NCBI GenBank assembly: GCA_903892355.1
Contig: CAITIE010000103.1
Span: forward strand, 1 to 62,529
From: an uncultured Pirellula sp.
GTDB lineage: Bacteria; Planctomycetota; Planctomycetia; Pirellulales; Pirellulaceae
Reading direction: 5' to 3'
Length of the DNA stretch: 62,529 nt
Below, piece by piece: positions 7,992 to 20,717 of the stretch; within the stretch, counting starts at the first letter, position 1; every line of letters starts with the position of its first letter. Below the pieces are notes generated by a model. That model did not search any database. It saw only the letters and a list, made by a program, of their open reading frames with translations, and was not told the DNA's origin. Both the position numbers and the translations under genes were made by a program.

Positions 7992-10895
7992 TTATGGGGC
8001 TGGGTTTTCCGAGGCGAGGGATGCCATTTGAACGATGACGCTGGGCAAGAACACGACGCCGGAGTAGTGATCGGCGGGCATCTCCACGTGGTGGCCATCG
8101 GGAAGTTTTGCGGCGGTCGCGAAGGCCTTGGAGTTTTCCGGGGGAACGACCGTGTCATGGGTTCCAGAGAAGAGCCATGTTTTCGCGGGAGCCACTCGGT
8201 GAGCAAGCCGGAGCGGCTCAATCGTGTAGAGGGACTGTTTGGCTTGATCCATGCTAATCCCGCTTTGTTCCAATTCTCGGCGGGCTTTAGCTGCGTCCCG
8301 ATCGCCGCGTGCCAGGACTCCGTAGAGATCGCCGCCCGCGAGGAGGACGATGGAGCGGTGGTAGGCGGAGTCGAGGCCTGTTGTGGTAGCGACGACAAAG
8401 CCACCTAGACTGGTCCCTTGGATCGAGATTCGATTCGGGTCGACGCCGGGCAAGACGCGGACGGCATCATAGGCGCGGCGGGCATCGGCGATCCCTTGCT
8501 TGAGGCCGCTGATCAGCGTTTCCCCTTCGCTTTTGATGTTGGTTTGGTTTCGCCGAAGTCCGTAGGTGGGCAATTGCAGCATCAAGGCGTGGATCCCTTG
8601 TTTGCTAAGCCCTCGAGCGATCAGTTTTCCTACGGTCATTCCACGGCCGGATTCATGGACGACGACAATCGCGGGGGCATTGGCCAATTCCTTTCCTTTC
8701 ACACGGGCCGGATACCACTCCATCGCGACCGAATCGTTGATCGGGTCGCCCGATGGGATGGGGGAGGGGAATCGTACGACACGGTCGTAGCCATGGCTCT
8801 TCAGTTTGTCGGACGCATCCTCGATCCGCACAGAAAACTCCGAGCAGTCCCACTTGAGCCCATCGAGGCACTCGCGAGCGTTCTCAGACGGTTCTTCTTG
8901 AAGATTCAGTTGCAGCGAGTCCGTGGCCTGAAACGCATTGGTAGCAGCGACCTCGGTGATTCCCCGCTTGTTACGAATTTCCTGGATCAATCCATTGAGA
9001 TCGAGTTCGACATAGGGGCAGTCTGCAGCCGGTTTCGCATGGCTGGCGTTAGAGACCAACAATTTGCCATCCTCCGGGATGAACAAGACATTATGGAGGT
9101 TGGAGTTCATGGCGACGGGGCGGCACATCAATTGGATAGCTTCGGATTGCCCGACATTGCCATGTTGCTCAATCGCTCGGCGTCGTAGTTCATCGAGTCT
9201 CGATCCTGCGGAGATCACTACGGAATCTTTGATTCCGTCGCCTAACTGCGGGTGAGGTTGCCCCGGCTTGACGAACTCGATGGCCTCAGGAGTTGCCGAC
9301 ACAGCGACAGCGGATTTGGTCTCTCCGTCGGCGAAAACGTAGTAGTATTCGCACGTTCGAGGGCTGTCCGACCATAGGGAGGTGACTTTGTCGAGTGAAT
9401 CGCATTCTTCGAGAGCGCGGCGCATCAACGTTGCCATGGGAGCACCTTGCCATTTTCCTTCGCCTCGGCCACCCATTTCCCCCAGAGATATTTTCTCGGC
9501 ATTCATTCCGCTGACGCTTCCGGTGAAACCAGCGTAGCCAATATTTGCGAACGGAATTTGTCCGTCGGGAGCCACGATGAAAGTCGTCGCAGCGTCTTGA
9601 AGCCCGATCTCGGTCATGTAATCGAGCACGCGGCCATGGTAGAGTTTGCCTCCTTTGGTAGCTGAGCCGAACATCGCGAAGCCAGAGCAGTGGAAGAGTT
9701 CCGGGAAGACGTTGAGAATTTCCATCAGGTGTTCATCGATCTCAATCGCTCGTGCTAAGGCTCTGGTTTCGGCGATGTGCCGGGCAGGAATATGGGGTTT
9801 GAGTTCTTGGTAAGCACGATCTAAGTCGGCACGGAACCATCGACCGTTAGCGATGGTTTGTACGAAACCGAACCCATAGAGAACGGAATCGATGCATCGA
9901 TTTGCTTCGGCCTTGAGGAGTTCACCGTGGGCCGTCCCGATTTGCTCTGGAGTGCCCCATAGCAGAGCGACGCGCTGCCCGCCTATCCATCGCAATTCAC
10001 CGTTGGCGGTCTCGCGATTTTTTTGGGTGGGATTGGTGAGTCGACTCGATGGCGCGAGGACTTCGGCTGCTCGGCGCAATCCTCGCACGATCGTTTTCTC
10101 GATCTCTTCCCGATCTAGTTCTTCTGCGTCGTAATCTCCCCAGTGTTGGCTGATCCAAGGTGGGAAGGTAGCTTCTTGGGAGCGTGGATACTGATCATCT
10201 GCGGTTGTCGATAGCTCTAGCGACGCTGAGATACCAGATCCCTCAAAAGCGACGACACTCGATTCTTTGCCAGTGGTTTTGAATCGGATGCGATTTCCGT
10301 CGAAAACCCAACCTTCGCTCGAGGGGCTTTCGCCGGGAGCTCTTTCCGCTTGGGTTTGCACGCGGAGTGGTGTGTTGCCCAGAGCCAACTCGGAAAGGGC
10401 GTTCGCATCTAGGACTCTTAGAAAATCGAAGGGCACCGCGATTTCCGAGGAAGCTCGGATCACGCGTCGACCTAGATCTTTGGAATCCAAATGGTCCTTC
10501 GGGTCGACCGGTCCGTGTCCCCAGAAAAGCTTTCGATGTTTTGGGAGGGCGACGACCGTAACGTCCTCGCGACGTACCAACGTCAGCGCGTACTGTGGAT
10601 GTACTAAAGTGAGATCGAAAGCGTCGTCGCTGTGCCGAACCAGTTTCAGCTGGATCGATTGAATTTGGTTATCGATCGGGACGGTTCCGGTGCCTTGGAT
10701 GGTAAAGCTCTGGCGTTGAAGTTGGAACGTGGAGATCCACGGTTCGATTTGCGATGCGAGTTTCAGGGTCGAATCGCTCGGGCGGTCTTCCCCAATCGAG
10801 TTCAATGCCGGGATCGACAGGATCGCGATGGTGCTGAGGGTCGCGAAACGATTGCTTACCAACCAATACCTGCGAAATTGGGAGAGAATATTCAC
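7992..10895 (-). CDS. Secreted fusion: unknown N-domain, C45-type acyltransferase/peptidase, alpha/beta hydrolase
   Basis: The 967-residue protein has three parts. After a probable N-terminal signal/membrane segment (about 17-35) comes a beta-rich region of unknown family (about 45-235), whose alternating pattern suggests a lipoprotein-carrier-like fold. Residues about 305-640 resemble C45 peptidases and acyl-CoA:6-APA acyltransferase-like proteins. C403 in FHCSGFAMFG is the likely nucleophile that would be exposed by autocleavage, and GRVLDY (421-426) follows. Residues about 700-967 form an alpha/beta hydrolase of the dienelactone hydrolase type with GTSLGG (S829), D914 in THDTVVP and H943 in DHYSG. 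The gene follows the ROK kinase and amidase genes on the same strand. The substrate is unknown. Confidence 0.78.
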   Translation of the reverse strand: MNILSQFRRYWLVSNRFATLSTIAILSIPALNSIGEDRPSDSTLKLASQIEPWISTFQLQRQSFTIQGTGTVPIDNQIQSIQLKLVRHSDDAFDLTLVHPQYALTLVRREDVTVVALPKHRKLFWGHGPVDPKDHLDSKDLGRRVIRASSEIAVPFDFLRVLDANALSELALGNTPLRVQTQAERAPGESPSSEGWVFDGNRIRFKTTGKESSVVAFEGSGISASLELSTTADDQYPRSQEATFPPWISQHWGDYDAEELDREEIEKTIVRGLRRAAEVLAPSSRLTNPTQKNRETANGELRWIGGQRVALLWGTPEQIGTAHGELLKAEANRCIDSVLYGFGFVQTIANGRWFRADLDRAYQELKPHIPARHIAETRALARAIEIDEHLMEILNVFPELFHCSGFAMFGSATKGGKLYHGRVLDYMTEIGLQDAATTFIVAPDGQIPFANIGYAGFTGSVSGMNAEKISLGEMGGRGEGKWQGAPMATLMRRALEECDSLDKVTSLWSDSPRTCEYYYVFADGETKSAVAVSATPEAIEFVKPGQPHPQLGDGIKDSVVISAGSRLDELRRRAIEQHGNVGQSEAIQLMCRPVAMNSNLHNVLFIPEDGKLLVSNASHAKPAADCPYVELDLNGLIQEIRNKRGITEVAATNAFQATDSLQLNLQEEPSENARECLDGLKWDCSEFSVRIEDASDKLKSHGYDRVVRFPSPIPSGDPINDSVAMEWYPARVKGKELANAPAIVVVHESGRGMTVGKLIARGLSKQGIHALMLQLPTYGLRRNQTNIKSEGETLISGLKQGIADARRAYDAVRVLPGVDPNRISIQGTSLGGFVVATTTGLDSAYHRSIVLLAGGDLYGVLARGDRDAAKARRELEQSGISMDQAKQSLYTIEPLRLAHRVAPAKTWLFSGTHDTVVPPENSKAFATAAKLPDGHHVEMPADHYSGVVFLPSVIVQMASLASENPAP

Positions 10896-11047
10896 AGCAA
10901 GTCCTCGGGAAGGAATGGGGCAGAGAGATCAAACTCCGACGTTGCCAATGTAACGCCGATCGTCTGCCAATTGCAACGTCACCGAATGCATAAAAGCCGT
11001 TCTTTGGAACGCTATCCGCTGAGAAGGCACCCAAAAGCGGGGGCTGC

Positions 11048-12805
11048 TTAATTCGCTTTTGGAGACTCGAGGTCGAGGGTGGGTTTCGAGGGGGTAGCGG
11101 GAAGTTGGCTTTGAATCCAGGCGCCCGTAGCGAGCAGCATCGACTCGGCAAAAAGACGGGCGGTTAAGACCACGGTGTTTGGTCGTTTGCGCTCTGCGTT
11201 TTCGCCGAAAGAGACGACGAGGCTTGGGTGTCCTGTGAGATTCATCCGGGCCAAGTCTCCATCTCCGATGAGGAGGTCGACTTCGCTTAAGGCGGCTTCG
11301 GTTTTCTGGATCAGTTCGACGCGGGCACGTAGGGCTCGGACGTAATCGATTGCCGAGCAAAACTGTGCTTCGCGAAAGGTGGGCGCCCATTTTCCGACTT
11401 GGGAATCCTCGGTGATCCGTTCGAAGAGATCACCGTGCATGGTTGCCGCTTCGACCGTGATCGCGTCGGTCATGGCGAGGATTCGGGGATCTGGGGGCAG
11501 ATCGAGCGGAACGATTTTCGCGCCATGAGATACGAGAAGTTCAGCGATACGCTTTTCGGAGGCGCGGGCGATTGAGGGAAGGCCGACACGTAACGATTTA
11601 ACGTTCCATGACTCATCGGGCATAGCGAAGGGACGTTCTACCACCGTGGCATCGAGTCCGTCGCCACCGAGCATGAAAGGAAAGATCGCAGCGCAGTCAT
11701 CGACAAAACGTGCGATGGGTCCAATTTTGTCCATCGACCAACCGAGGGTCATGCATCCGTGCCGACTGACGCGACCGAAGGTTGGGCGTAGCCCCGTTGT
11801 GCAACAGATACGTGTTGGCGAAACGATGCTGCCGAGCGTTTCGGACCCGATTGCGAATCCGACCAAACCTGCCACGGCCGCTGAGGCGCTCCCTGCTGAG
11901 GAACCGGAGCTTCCTTTGTCGGGGTCCCAGGGGTTGCGAGTCATGGCACGGAACCATTGATCGCCCCATGCCAAAGTTCCGACCGAGAGTTTCGCCAGAA
12001 GAACCGCGCGGGCGTCGTTCATGCGTTTTGCAATCGTGGCAGTTCCGTCTCGAACTGTGTCTTGATAGTCCACAGCGCCCCACGTGGTCGGCATTCCTGG
12101 GACAGCGATGATGTCTTTGGCCCCCCAAGGAATCCCGTGTAGGATTCCCTTGTCATCTCCATTCTTCAATTCCGCATCGGCCTGACGGGCTTGGTCGATG
12201 GCGAGTTCGTTGAAGGTAACCACGCACTTGAGGAGTGGATCGTATTTTCGAAGGCGATCCAAGTACATCTGAGTCAATTGAACGCTGGTGAATTTGTTAG
12301 CTCTCAAGCCTGCAGCCAGTTGGCGTACTGACCAGAACGCGCATTCATCGATCGTCGAGATTTCAGGAAGAGACTCTGGTAATGTTAGCTGGTTGCGGAG
12401 CGGTACGTTTGACGGAGTCGGATTCTCAGAGATCCCCTTGGCAAAGAACCACGGGGTAAACGTCATTGCAGTTGGGGTGTTGTCATCGATGGGGGTGGAC
12501 CGGAGCGCTTGGACCGATGCATTTTTCGCGTTCAGGCTGGCCGCGATCGCTTCGCATTGCTCGTCGGTTAGTGGAACTCGCGATAACCAAGCGGCGTTTC
12601 GAATCATTTCCTTCGTGAAAGGGGGGGCGTCCGACTCTTTCGTAGGTTCGGGGTCTTGCGTGGGAGTGCTCAGGGAGACCGCGAGGGCGTTTGCATAGCT
12701 TGTGGTGGCTAGTGCACCGCTGGCCATGATGCATTGGAGAATCCAATCGCGCCTTCGGAAGGAGGGAACCGCCGAGGGTACCGATTCGTCGTGGTGGTTG
12801 AGCAT
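11048..12805 (-). CDS. Secreted amidase (amidase signature family)
   Basis: This 585-residue protein has the amidase signature centred on GSSGSSAGSASAAVAG with GSETLGSI downstream. These provide the cis-Ser and Ser nucleophile of the Ser-cisSer-Lys triad, and the lysine is in WGAKDI. The family hydrolyses amides; GatA, which amidates Glu-tRNA, is the best-known member. The N-terminus from ATG 12805 holds a twin-arginine-like stretch (FRRRDWILQ) followed by a hydrophobic helix ending at ANA, so Tat export is likely and a GatA role is unlikely. The upstream codons to 12868 are less plausible. It lies 74 bp downstream of the ROK kinase gene on the same strand. Confidence 0.85.
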   Translation of the reverse strand: MLNHHDESVPSAVPSFRRRDWILQCIMASGALATTSYANALAVSLSTPTQDPEPTKESDAPPFTKEMIRNAAWLSRVPLTDEQCEAIAASLNAKNASVQALRSTPIDDNTPTAMTFTPWFFAKGISENPTPSNVPLRNQLTLPESLPEISTIDECAFWSVRQLAAGLRANKFTSVQLTQMYLDRLRKYDPLLKCVVTFNELAIDQARQADAELKNGDDKGILHGIPWGAKDIIAVPGMPTTWGAVDYQDTVRDGTATIAKRMNDARAVLLAKLSVGTLAWGDQWFRAMTRNPWDPDKGSSGSSAGSASAAVAGLVGFAIGSETLGSIVSPTRICCTTGLRPTFGRVSRHGCMTLGWSMDKIGPIARFVDDCAAIFPFMLGGDGLDATVVERPFAMPDESWNVKSLRVGLPSIARASEKRIAELLVSHGAKIVPLDLPPDPRILAMTDAITVEAATMHGDLFERITEDSQVGKWAPTFREAQFCSAIDYVRALRARVELIQKTEAALSEVDLLIGDGDLARMNLTGHPSLVVSFGENAERKRPNTVVLTARLFAESMLLATGAWIQSQLPATPSKPTLDLESPKAN

Positions 12806-12879
12806 GATAAGTGCAATAGCCCGGCCGCAGCCGCTGCGATGAGGGACCAACAAATACGATTTCCTCACTACGCTTGGGA

Positions 12880-13881
12880 TTATGCGTTCGCGGGATTAGT
12901 TGCTACGGGAAGCATCTTTGCATGCTCCGAGCCCCAGATTCCGGCACCGATGGCGCCTGCGTCATCACCGAGTTTGGCAAGTTTGATTTTGAAGGTATCG
13001 GCGTAGCATTCGAGGACGTTGGCGTCGACGGTTTTTTTGACTTCTTCGAGGTAGATATCGCTCAGGGCTTCGACCAATCCACCTCCGAGGACAATGATCT
13101 CTGGGGTGAGCAAGTGGATCAGGTTCACGACCGAAAAGCCTACGGTACGTGCGGCGCGGCGGATGATTTGCTCGACGTGCTCATCGCCACCTTTTACCGC
13201 GGCTGCGAGGGCTTTGCTGCGGATTTCGGAAAGGTCGGTGCCGGTTGTTTTTGCTAAGGTTGGGGCATCACCGCGATAGGCGAGTTTGGCGCAGTTCGCA
13301 GCGATGGCCAATCGACTGGCTTCGCTTTCCAGTGTGCCGCTCATGCGCATTCCGCTGGTGTGGTCGGTGGACGCAATGCGCGTATGCCCGATCTCCATAC
13401 CGGTGTGCCGTTTACCTCGGAGGATTTGTTTGTCGTAAACGAACCCACCTCCGATCCCTGTTCCTGGGAAAATACCAGCGACGCTATGGGCACCGACAGC
13501 GGCACCCACACGGAACTCGCCGTAGACCCCTGCGTCGACATCATTCAGGACGGATACTGGGCATTGGAATGCATCCTGCAGCAAACTACCGAGGGGGACG
13601 TTTTTCCACTTGAGATTGACCGCGACATGAACGATTCCGTTATCCATATCGACCGGGCCGGGGACCCCGATACCGATGGCTTTAAGGCCGTCGAGAGGCA
13701 GATTGGCTTCGGCGATCGTTTCACGGATCGTATCTACGATACGCACCAACCCCGCTTGTGCCCCCTCCATCCCCTTCGTTTTCTTGCGTTTGCGAGCGAT
13801 CACCTCAAAATTTGCGTCGAGAATGACGCAGAGCATCTTGGTTCCACCGAGATCAAATCCGCAGTAATACGGCGCAGTCAT
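12880..13881 (-). CDS. ROK-family sugar kinase (glucokinase-like)
   Basis: This 333-residue protein has the ASKHA fold of ROK kinases: DLGGTK at 10-15 for phosphate binding, the catalytic aspartate in LND (D114), a GTGIGGG loop (141-147) and EIGH at 163-166. ROK proteins phosphorylate glucose, fructose or N-acetyl sugars. There is no N-terminal helix-turn-helix, so it is an enzyme rather than a repressor. The usual CxCGxxGC zinc motif after EIGH is replaced by SGMRMSGT (176-183), with all three cysteines lost. The sugar cannot be assigned. It is the first gene of a probable minus-strand group with the amidase and the fusion hydrolase. Confidence 0.87.
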   Translation of the reverse strand: MTAPYYCGFDLGGTKMLCVILDANFEVIARKRKKTKGMEGAQAGLVRIVDTIRETIAEANLPLDGLKAIGIGVPGPVDMDNGIVHVAVNLKWKNVPLGSLLQDAFQCPVSVLNDVDAGVYGEFRVGAAVGAHSVAGIFPGTGIGGGFVYDKQILRGKRHTGMEIGHTRIASTDHTSGMRMSGTLESEASRLAIAANCAKLAYRGDAPTLAKTTGTDLSEIRSKALAAAVKGGDEHVEQIIRRAARTVGFSVVNLIHLLTPEIIVLGGGLVEALSDIYLEEVKKTVDANVLECYADTFKIKLAKLGDDAGAIGAGIWGSEHAKMLPVATNPANA

Positions 13882-14104
13882 GAATGGGACTCGTGGGGTT
13901 AGCGTCCTTGAAAAAATTCCTTCGGGGGCTCCATTATAACCAATTCAAAATTATGGGTTAGGTACAATGGGCGGTAAGGAGACCAAATCGCGGATCGTCT
14001 GAGCGGTGCGATTCCGGTTGGAGCGACCCTTTGGTTTGGGGTAACTATTTCTCTTCGCACTCGATGCACTCAGTTGTGGTGCGAGTTGCTTGCTTGATCC
14101 CGCC

Positions 14105-14136
14105 TTATCCTTACTCACCGTTTATCTTTACTCACC
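14105..14136 (+). repeat. 15-bp micro-duplication upstream of the second dehydrogenase
   Basis: TTATCCTTACTCACC (14105-14119) is repeated at 14122-14136 with one mismatch, period 17 bp. It lies about 30 bp before the dehydrogenase start, in the 285-bp gap 13882-14166. That gap otherwise holds only the presumed divergent promoters. Confidence 0.7.
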
Positions 14137-14166
14137 TTGTACATTCTTACCCTGAAAAACACGAAG

Positions 14167-17763
<3,597 letters not shown>

Positions 17764-17802
17764 GTAGCCGAATCGCAGTTCGTTGTTAAACAAAACCCAC
17801 AT

Positions 17803-17840
17803 AACGCCCGGTTTAGCTTTTTGAGTTAAGCCGGGCGTTT
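17803..17840. terminator. Strong hairpin terminator after the second dehydrogenase
   Basis: Arms AACGCCCGG and CCGGGCGTT flank a T-rich loop, giving a near-perfect GC-rich stem followed by TTTCTCGTT. It lies between convergent genes and may act in both directions. Confidence 0.75.
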
Positions 17841-17866
17841 CTCGTTCCAGAGTGAAGCGGTCCGAT

Positions 17867-18094
17867 CTAGCGACCTGGATTTGGCACTCTACCCGATTGC
17901 AATTCACGTTCGGTGATATGACGGCCGTGTTGCGGCGGCACCAATCGGTGTAAGACCACGGGAATGGGGCTTGAATGCACTACGACCTGGCGTCCGTGTA
18001 CGTTCTTTACGTACTGTTTTGCAGAGGCAGTACCAGACATAGCCGCGACAATAAGAGTGGCGGCAAATACGGCAACGATGGCTCGAAAATTCAT
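17867..18094 (-). CDS. Small secreted protein of unknown function
   Basis: The 75-residue product has a clear signal peptide with an alanine- and valine-rich core ending at ASA-K (about residue 25). The mature part is about 50 residues, basic and proline-containing, and ends in a QSGRVPNPGR tail. It has no cysteines. The family is unknown. It is monocistronic and convergent with the dehydrogenase gene. Confidence 0.55.
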   Translation of the reverse strand: MNFRAIVAVFAATLIVAAMSGTASAKQYVKNVHGRQVVVHSSPIPVVLHRLVPPQHGRHITERELQSGRVPNPGR

Positions 18095-18402
18095 AAGTTA
18101 ATTCCTGTCGCTGAAAGAACCTAATTTCCCTCGAGACAATATAGATCGCGTCTTCCGGGGATGCTGTAGATTTTTTCCAGTCGCCCTAAATTGACGTCTC
18201 CGAGAGAGCGATTTTTCAGCAGAGTCGTTTCAACCGGTTTTGGATGGTTGTATCGATCATGATGGCGAGAGCGTTTTTGGATGTTGGAAATTGAGCCGAT
18301 TGGCTCGCAAGACGATTGAGATTGGTTGTCGTTTCGAGGATCGTGGAATGGGTGGGTTGTCCCGTCGCACAAATCTCGAACACGAATCTACGGTAATTGA
18401 AT
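18095..18402. other. Intergenic gap, weak ORF only
   Basis: This 308-bp gap separates a minus-strand and a plus-strand gene. An 83-codon minus-strand open frame at 18121-18372 ends in a plausible-looking segment (LGRLEKIYSIPGRR), but it has no convincing ribosome site and no recognisable family. I leave it uncalled. Promoters of both flanking genes must lie here. Confidence 0.3.
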
Positions 18403-19275
18403 ATGAACCCAGGGTGGTTGGTCGAATCAGCAAGTCTTTGGGGATACCATGGGTCGATGTTGGTGGGATCCCAGCATCCTCTGCGAACCGAAGCGGTGCA
18501 GGAGTATTGGCTTCGTAATAGGGTCCGGTTCAACGCATGGAACGGAATGCTGACCGAATTGGCACTGAGGATTAGTTCACCGAGTGGAACGCGGCGGGCC
18601 TTTGGTTGGCAAAAGATGAGCAGCTTGATCGAGGAGATCTATCTAGCAGAGCCGTTGAGCCGAATCTGCGTTGCGGTCGCGAGGCGACTGGAGGATCGTG
18701 AAATCGATCCTGATTCGTGTGCCATCATGCACAATGTCTTTATGACGCATCAAGAGATTCGCCAGAGGTGCTTGCGCTGGACACTTGAGGGAATCGATCA
18801 AGGCGAGGCGTCCGCCCATCGGCTCAATCGGATACGTTCCTACCTCGAGCATTGGACCGATATGTTGATAGGCTTTTTCGCGGATGCGCGCACGGCGGAT
18901 GAGTATGCTTTTTCTCCGGAGCGTGTTGCTGAATTTTCTGAGGATTATAGCTACCGCAGTTTGGGCGATGCGGCCTCGACCGTATGGTCACTTCTATTGG
19001 CAGGAAATCGAAAGTGGGTGAGCACGCATTGCAGTACCGAGACGGTATTTCCAAAACTGAGTCGAGACGTCTGCCAATCTGCGTTGGGGATGGTGCACCC
19101 AGCTTGGTTCGACTCATTGGGATTGTTACCTTCGAGAACCGCACAAAACATCAGTCATGGATTGAACTCCCTCGATAAGACGCTCGAGAGTTTGATGGAT
19201 GGGAGCTGGTTAGATAAATCTGCGGTGCAAGCACGTGGCGAAAATATGCCCCGCGAAGGTCGCTTCTCTGCGTAG
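18403..19275 (+). CDS. Hypothetical protein, mostly alpha-helical
   Basis: The product of 290 residues has no signal peptide and no membrane segment. Its composition suggests a helical soluble protein with many Trp, Arg and Glu residues. No catalytic motif or family is recognisable. The ATG at 18403 is chosen over a TTG two codons upstream. It precedes the DUF2786 fusion gene by 184 bp, so co-transcription is possible but not shown. Confidence 0.55.
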   Translation: MNPGWLVESASLWGYHGSMLVGSQHPLRTEAVQEYWLRNRVRFNAWNGMLTELALRISSPSGTRRAFGWQKMSSLIEEIYLAEPLSRICVAVARRLEDREIDPDSCAIMHNVFMTHQEIRQRCLRWTLEGIDQGEASAHRLNRIRSYLEHWTDMLIGFFADARTADEYAFSPERVAEFSEDYSYRSLGDAASTVWSLLLAGNRKWVSTHCSTETVFPKLSRDVCQSALGMVHPAWFDSLGLLPSRTAQNISHGLNSLDKTLESLMDGSWLDKSAVQARGENMPREGRFSA

Positions 19276-19459
19276 TTCTTCCCTTGCGTTGGTCCGCTAT
19301 TTTGAACCCGTGCGCGATTGCGTGATCTATCCAAAAACGGTCGCGAAGACTTGAACAGACCCATTGTGGTCCGCTATAAGAGTATTCGAGCAATTCGTGA
19401 TGGTGCTGTGTCAAACGACATCGCAGCATGTTTCAACGGAGTGATGGTGCATCAAGCCC

Positions 19460-20677
19460 ATGGAGTTTGGAATGGAACGCATAGAAAGGTTTTATTGGAA
19501 CGATGGCGGACGATCGAGTTGCGGGTTTGTCGGATTGGCTGGGGATTGCGTCACACGAGCGATATCAATCGCGACCGGCTTGGTATATCGCGATGTCTAT
19601 AGCGAGCTTTCGAAGATGGCCGGCATTAGCCCTCGTTCCGGGATGGTCGACGCGATAACCGCTCAGTACCTCACCAATCGCGGTTGGGAACGTCAGACGA
19701 CGACAGGAGTTTTGGTTGAGGATTTCTCGGTCCCAACCGGGACGAGCATTGTCGAGTGTAGAAAGCGTCGGCGAGGGAACGGCCATGTGTTTGTGGTGAT
19801 CGATGGGGTGTTGCACGACACGTGGGATCCTCGCGAGGAATCCGCTTACGAAGTCAACGCGGTGTGGACGGCCGGTCCCAATGCGGTTGTGCAGTGCGGA
19901 GATAGGTCGACAACACGACGGCACGAAAACGATTTGACCCAAGCCGAATTCGAGAAGATCATTCAACGTCTTCGGGCCATCGACAATACGGCTCGCAATC
20001 ATGCCTCGACGGAGAGCGAGCGTGAGAATGCATTGCGCATGATGCAGAGCTTGTTGATGCGGCACAATTTAACGCGACAAGACATCGCGGGTGAGGAGGT
20101 CGACAGCACGACCCAGCACACACGGCTCGCCTGTGCGGTCAACGGCTCTCGCGCCTTGGCGTGGGAAAAGGATTTGGCGTTTTATGTAACCGACCATATC
20201 TTCCCGATGACTCAGTGGTATTACAACCGACAAGGGCATCGAACGGTTTTCTACTTTTACGGACCGAAATTCGATGTCGATAATGCGATCCAGTTATTTC
20301 GTGAGTTGCTTTTGACGATTGCGAGCGCGGCTAAGCTTTTGTATGGCGGGTATGCTCGTGGTAGCGGCGCTTCGTACGCGGAGGGATACGTCGCTAGCTT
20401 ACCCAAGTCGACGTTTGTTGAAGGTGCGGTGGAGAATGCAGACGAAACGATGCGCAACGAGCGTTCCTTGATCCAGCAGAGAACCTTGAGCGTTCAAGAA
20501 ACCGCCCGTGAATGGCTTGATTTGGAATGCGGTATTCGCTTGGTCAAAGGTTATCGGCGAATTCGGGACTTTCATGATCCCGCGGCGGAGGGATTAGGCA
20601 GAATGCATGGTGCACAGCATCAGGTTACGGTTCCCAATCGCAAGCTGCGTCTTGGTTTCCAACCGCCACACAAGTAA
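19460..20677 (+). CDS. Fusion of a cysteine-peptidase-like domain with DUF2786/DUF7168
   Basis: The 405-residue protein has two parts. Residues about 12-140 look like a small papain-fold domain of the kind seen in phage proteins, with Cys in AGDCVTRAI and His in GHVFVVIDG, followed by HDTWDPR. Residues about 160-200 (FEKIIQRLRAIDNTA...NALRMMQSLLMRHNL) fit DUF2786, and about 225-320 fit the companion DUF7168 (WEKDLAFYV...FYFYGPKFDVDNAIQLF...YARGSGASYAEGY). DUF2786 proteins are frequent in phages and mobile elements and of unknown function. The peptidase assignment is tentative. ATG 19460 or the ATG four codons later (19472) could be the start. Confidence 0.65.
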   Translation: MEFGMERIERFYWNDGGRSSCGFVGLAGDCVTRAISIATGLVYRDVYSELSKMAGISPRSGMVDAITAQYLTNRGWERQTTTGVLVEDFSVPTGTSIVECRKRRRGNGHVFVVIDGVLHDTWDPREESAYEVNAVWTAGPNAVVQCGDRSTTRRHENDLTQAEFEKIIQRLRAIDNTARNHASTESERENALRMMQSLLMRHNLTRQDIAGEEVDSTTQHTRLACAVNGSRALAWEKDLAFYVTDHIFPMTQWYYNRQGHRTVFYFYGPKFDVDNAIQLFRELLLTIASAAKLLYGGYARGSGASYAEGYVASLPKSTFVEGAVENADETMRNERSLIQQRTLSVQETAREWLDLECGIRLVKGYRRIRDFHDPAAEGLGRMHGAQHQVTVPNRKLRLGFQPPHK

Positions 20678-20717
20678 CGAACGGAGTGCTTGCGTTCGGT
20701 AAACGTTCGGAAGCCGT

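Noticed and set aside
8418-9188. A 256-codon plus-strand open frame inside the fusion hydrolase gene
   Set aside because: It is antisense to the C45/hydrolase coding sequence, which has clear catalytic motifs.
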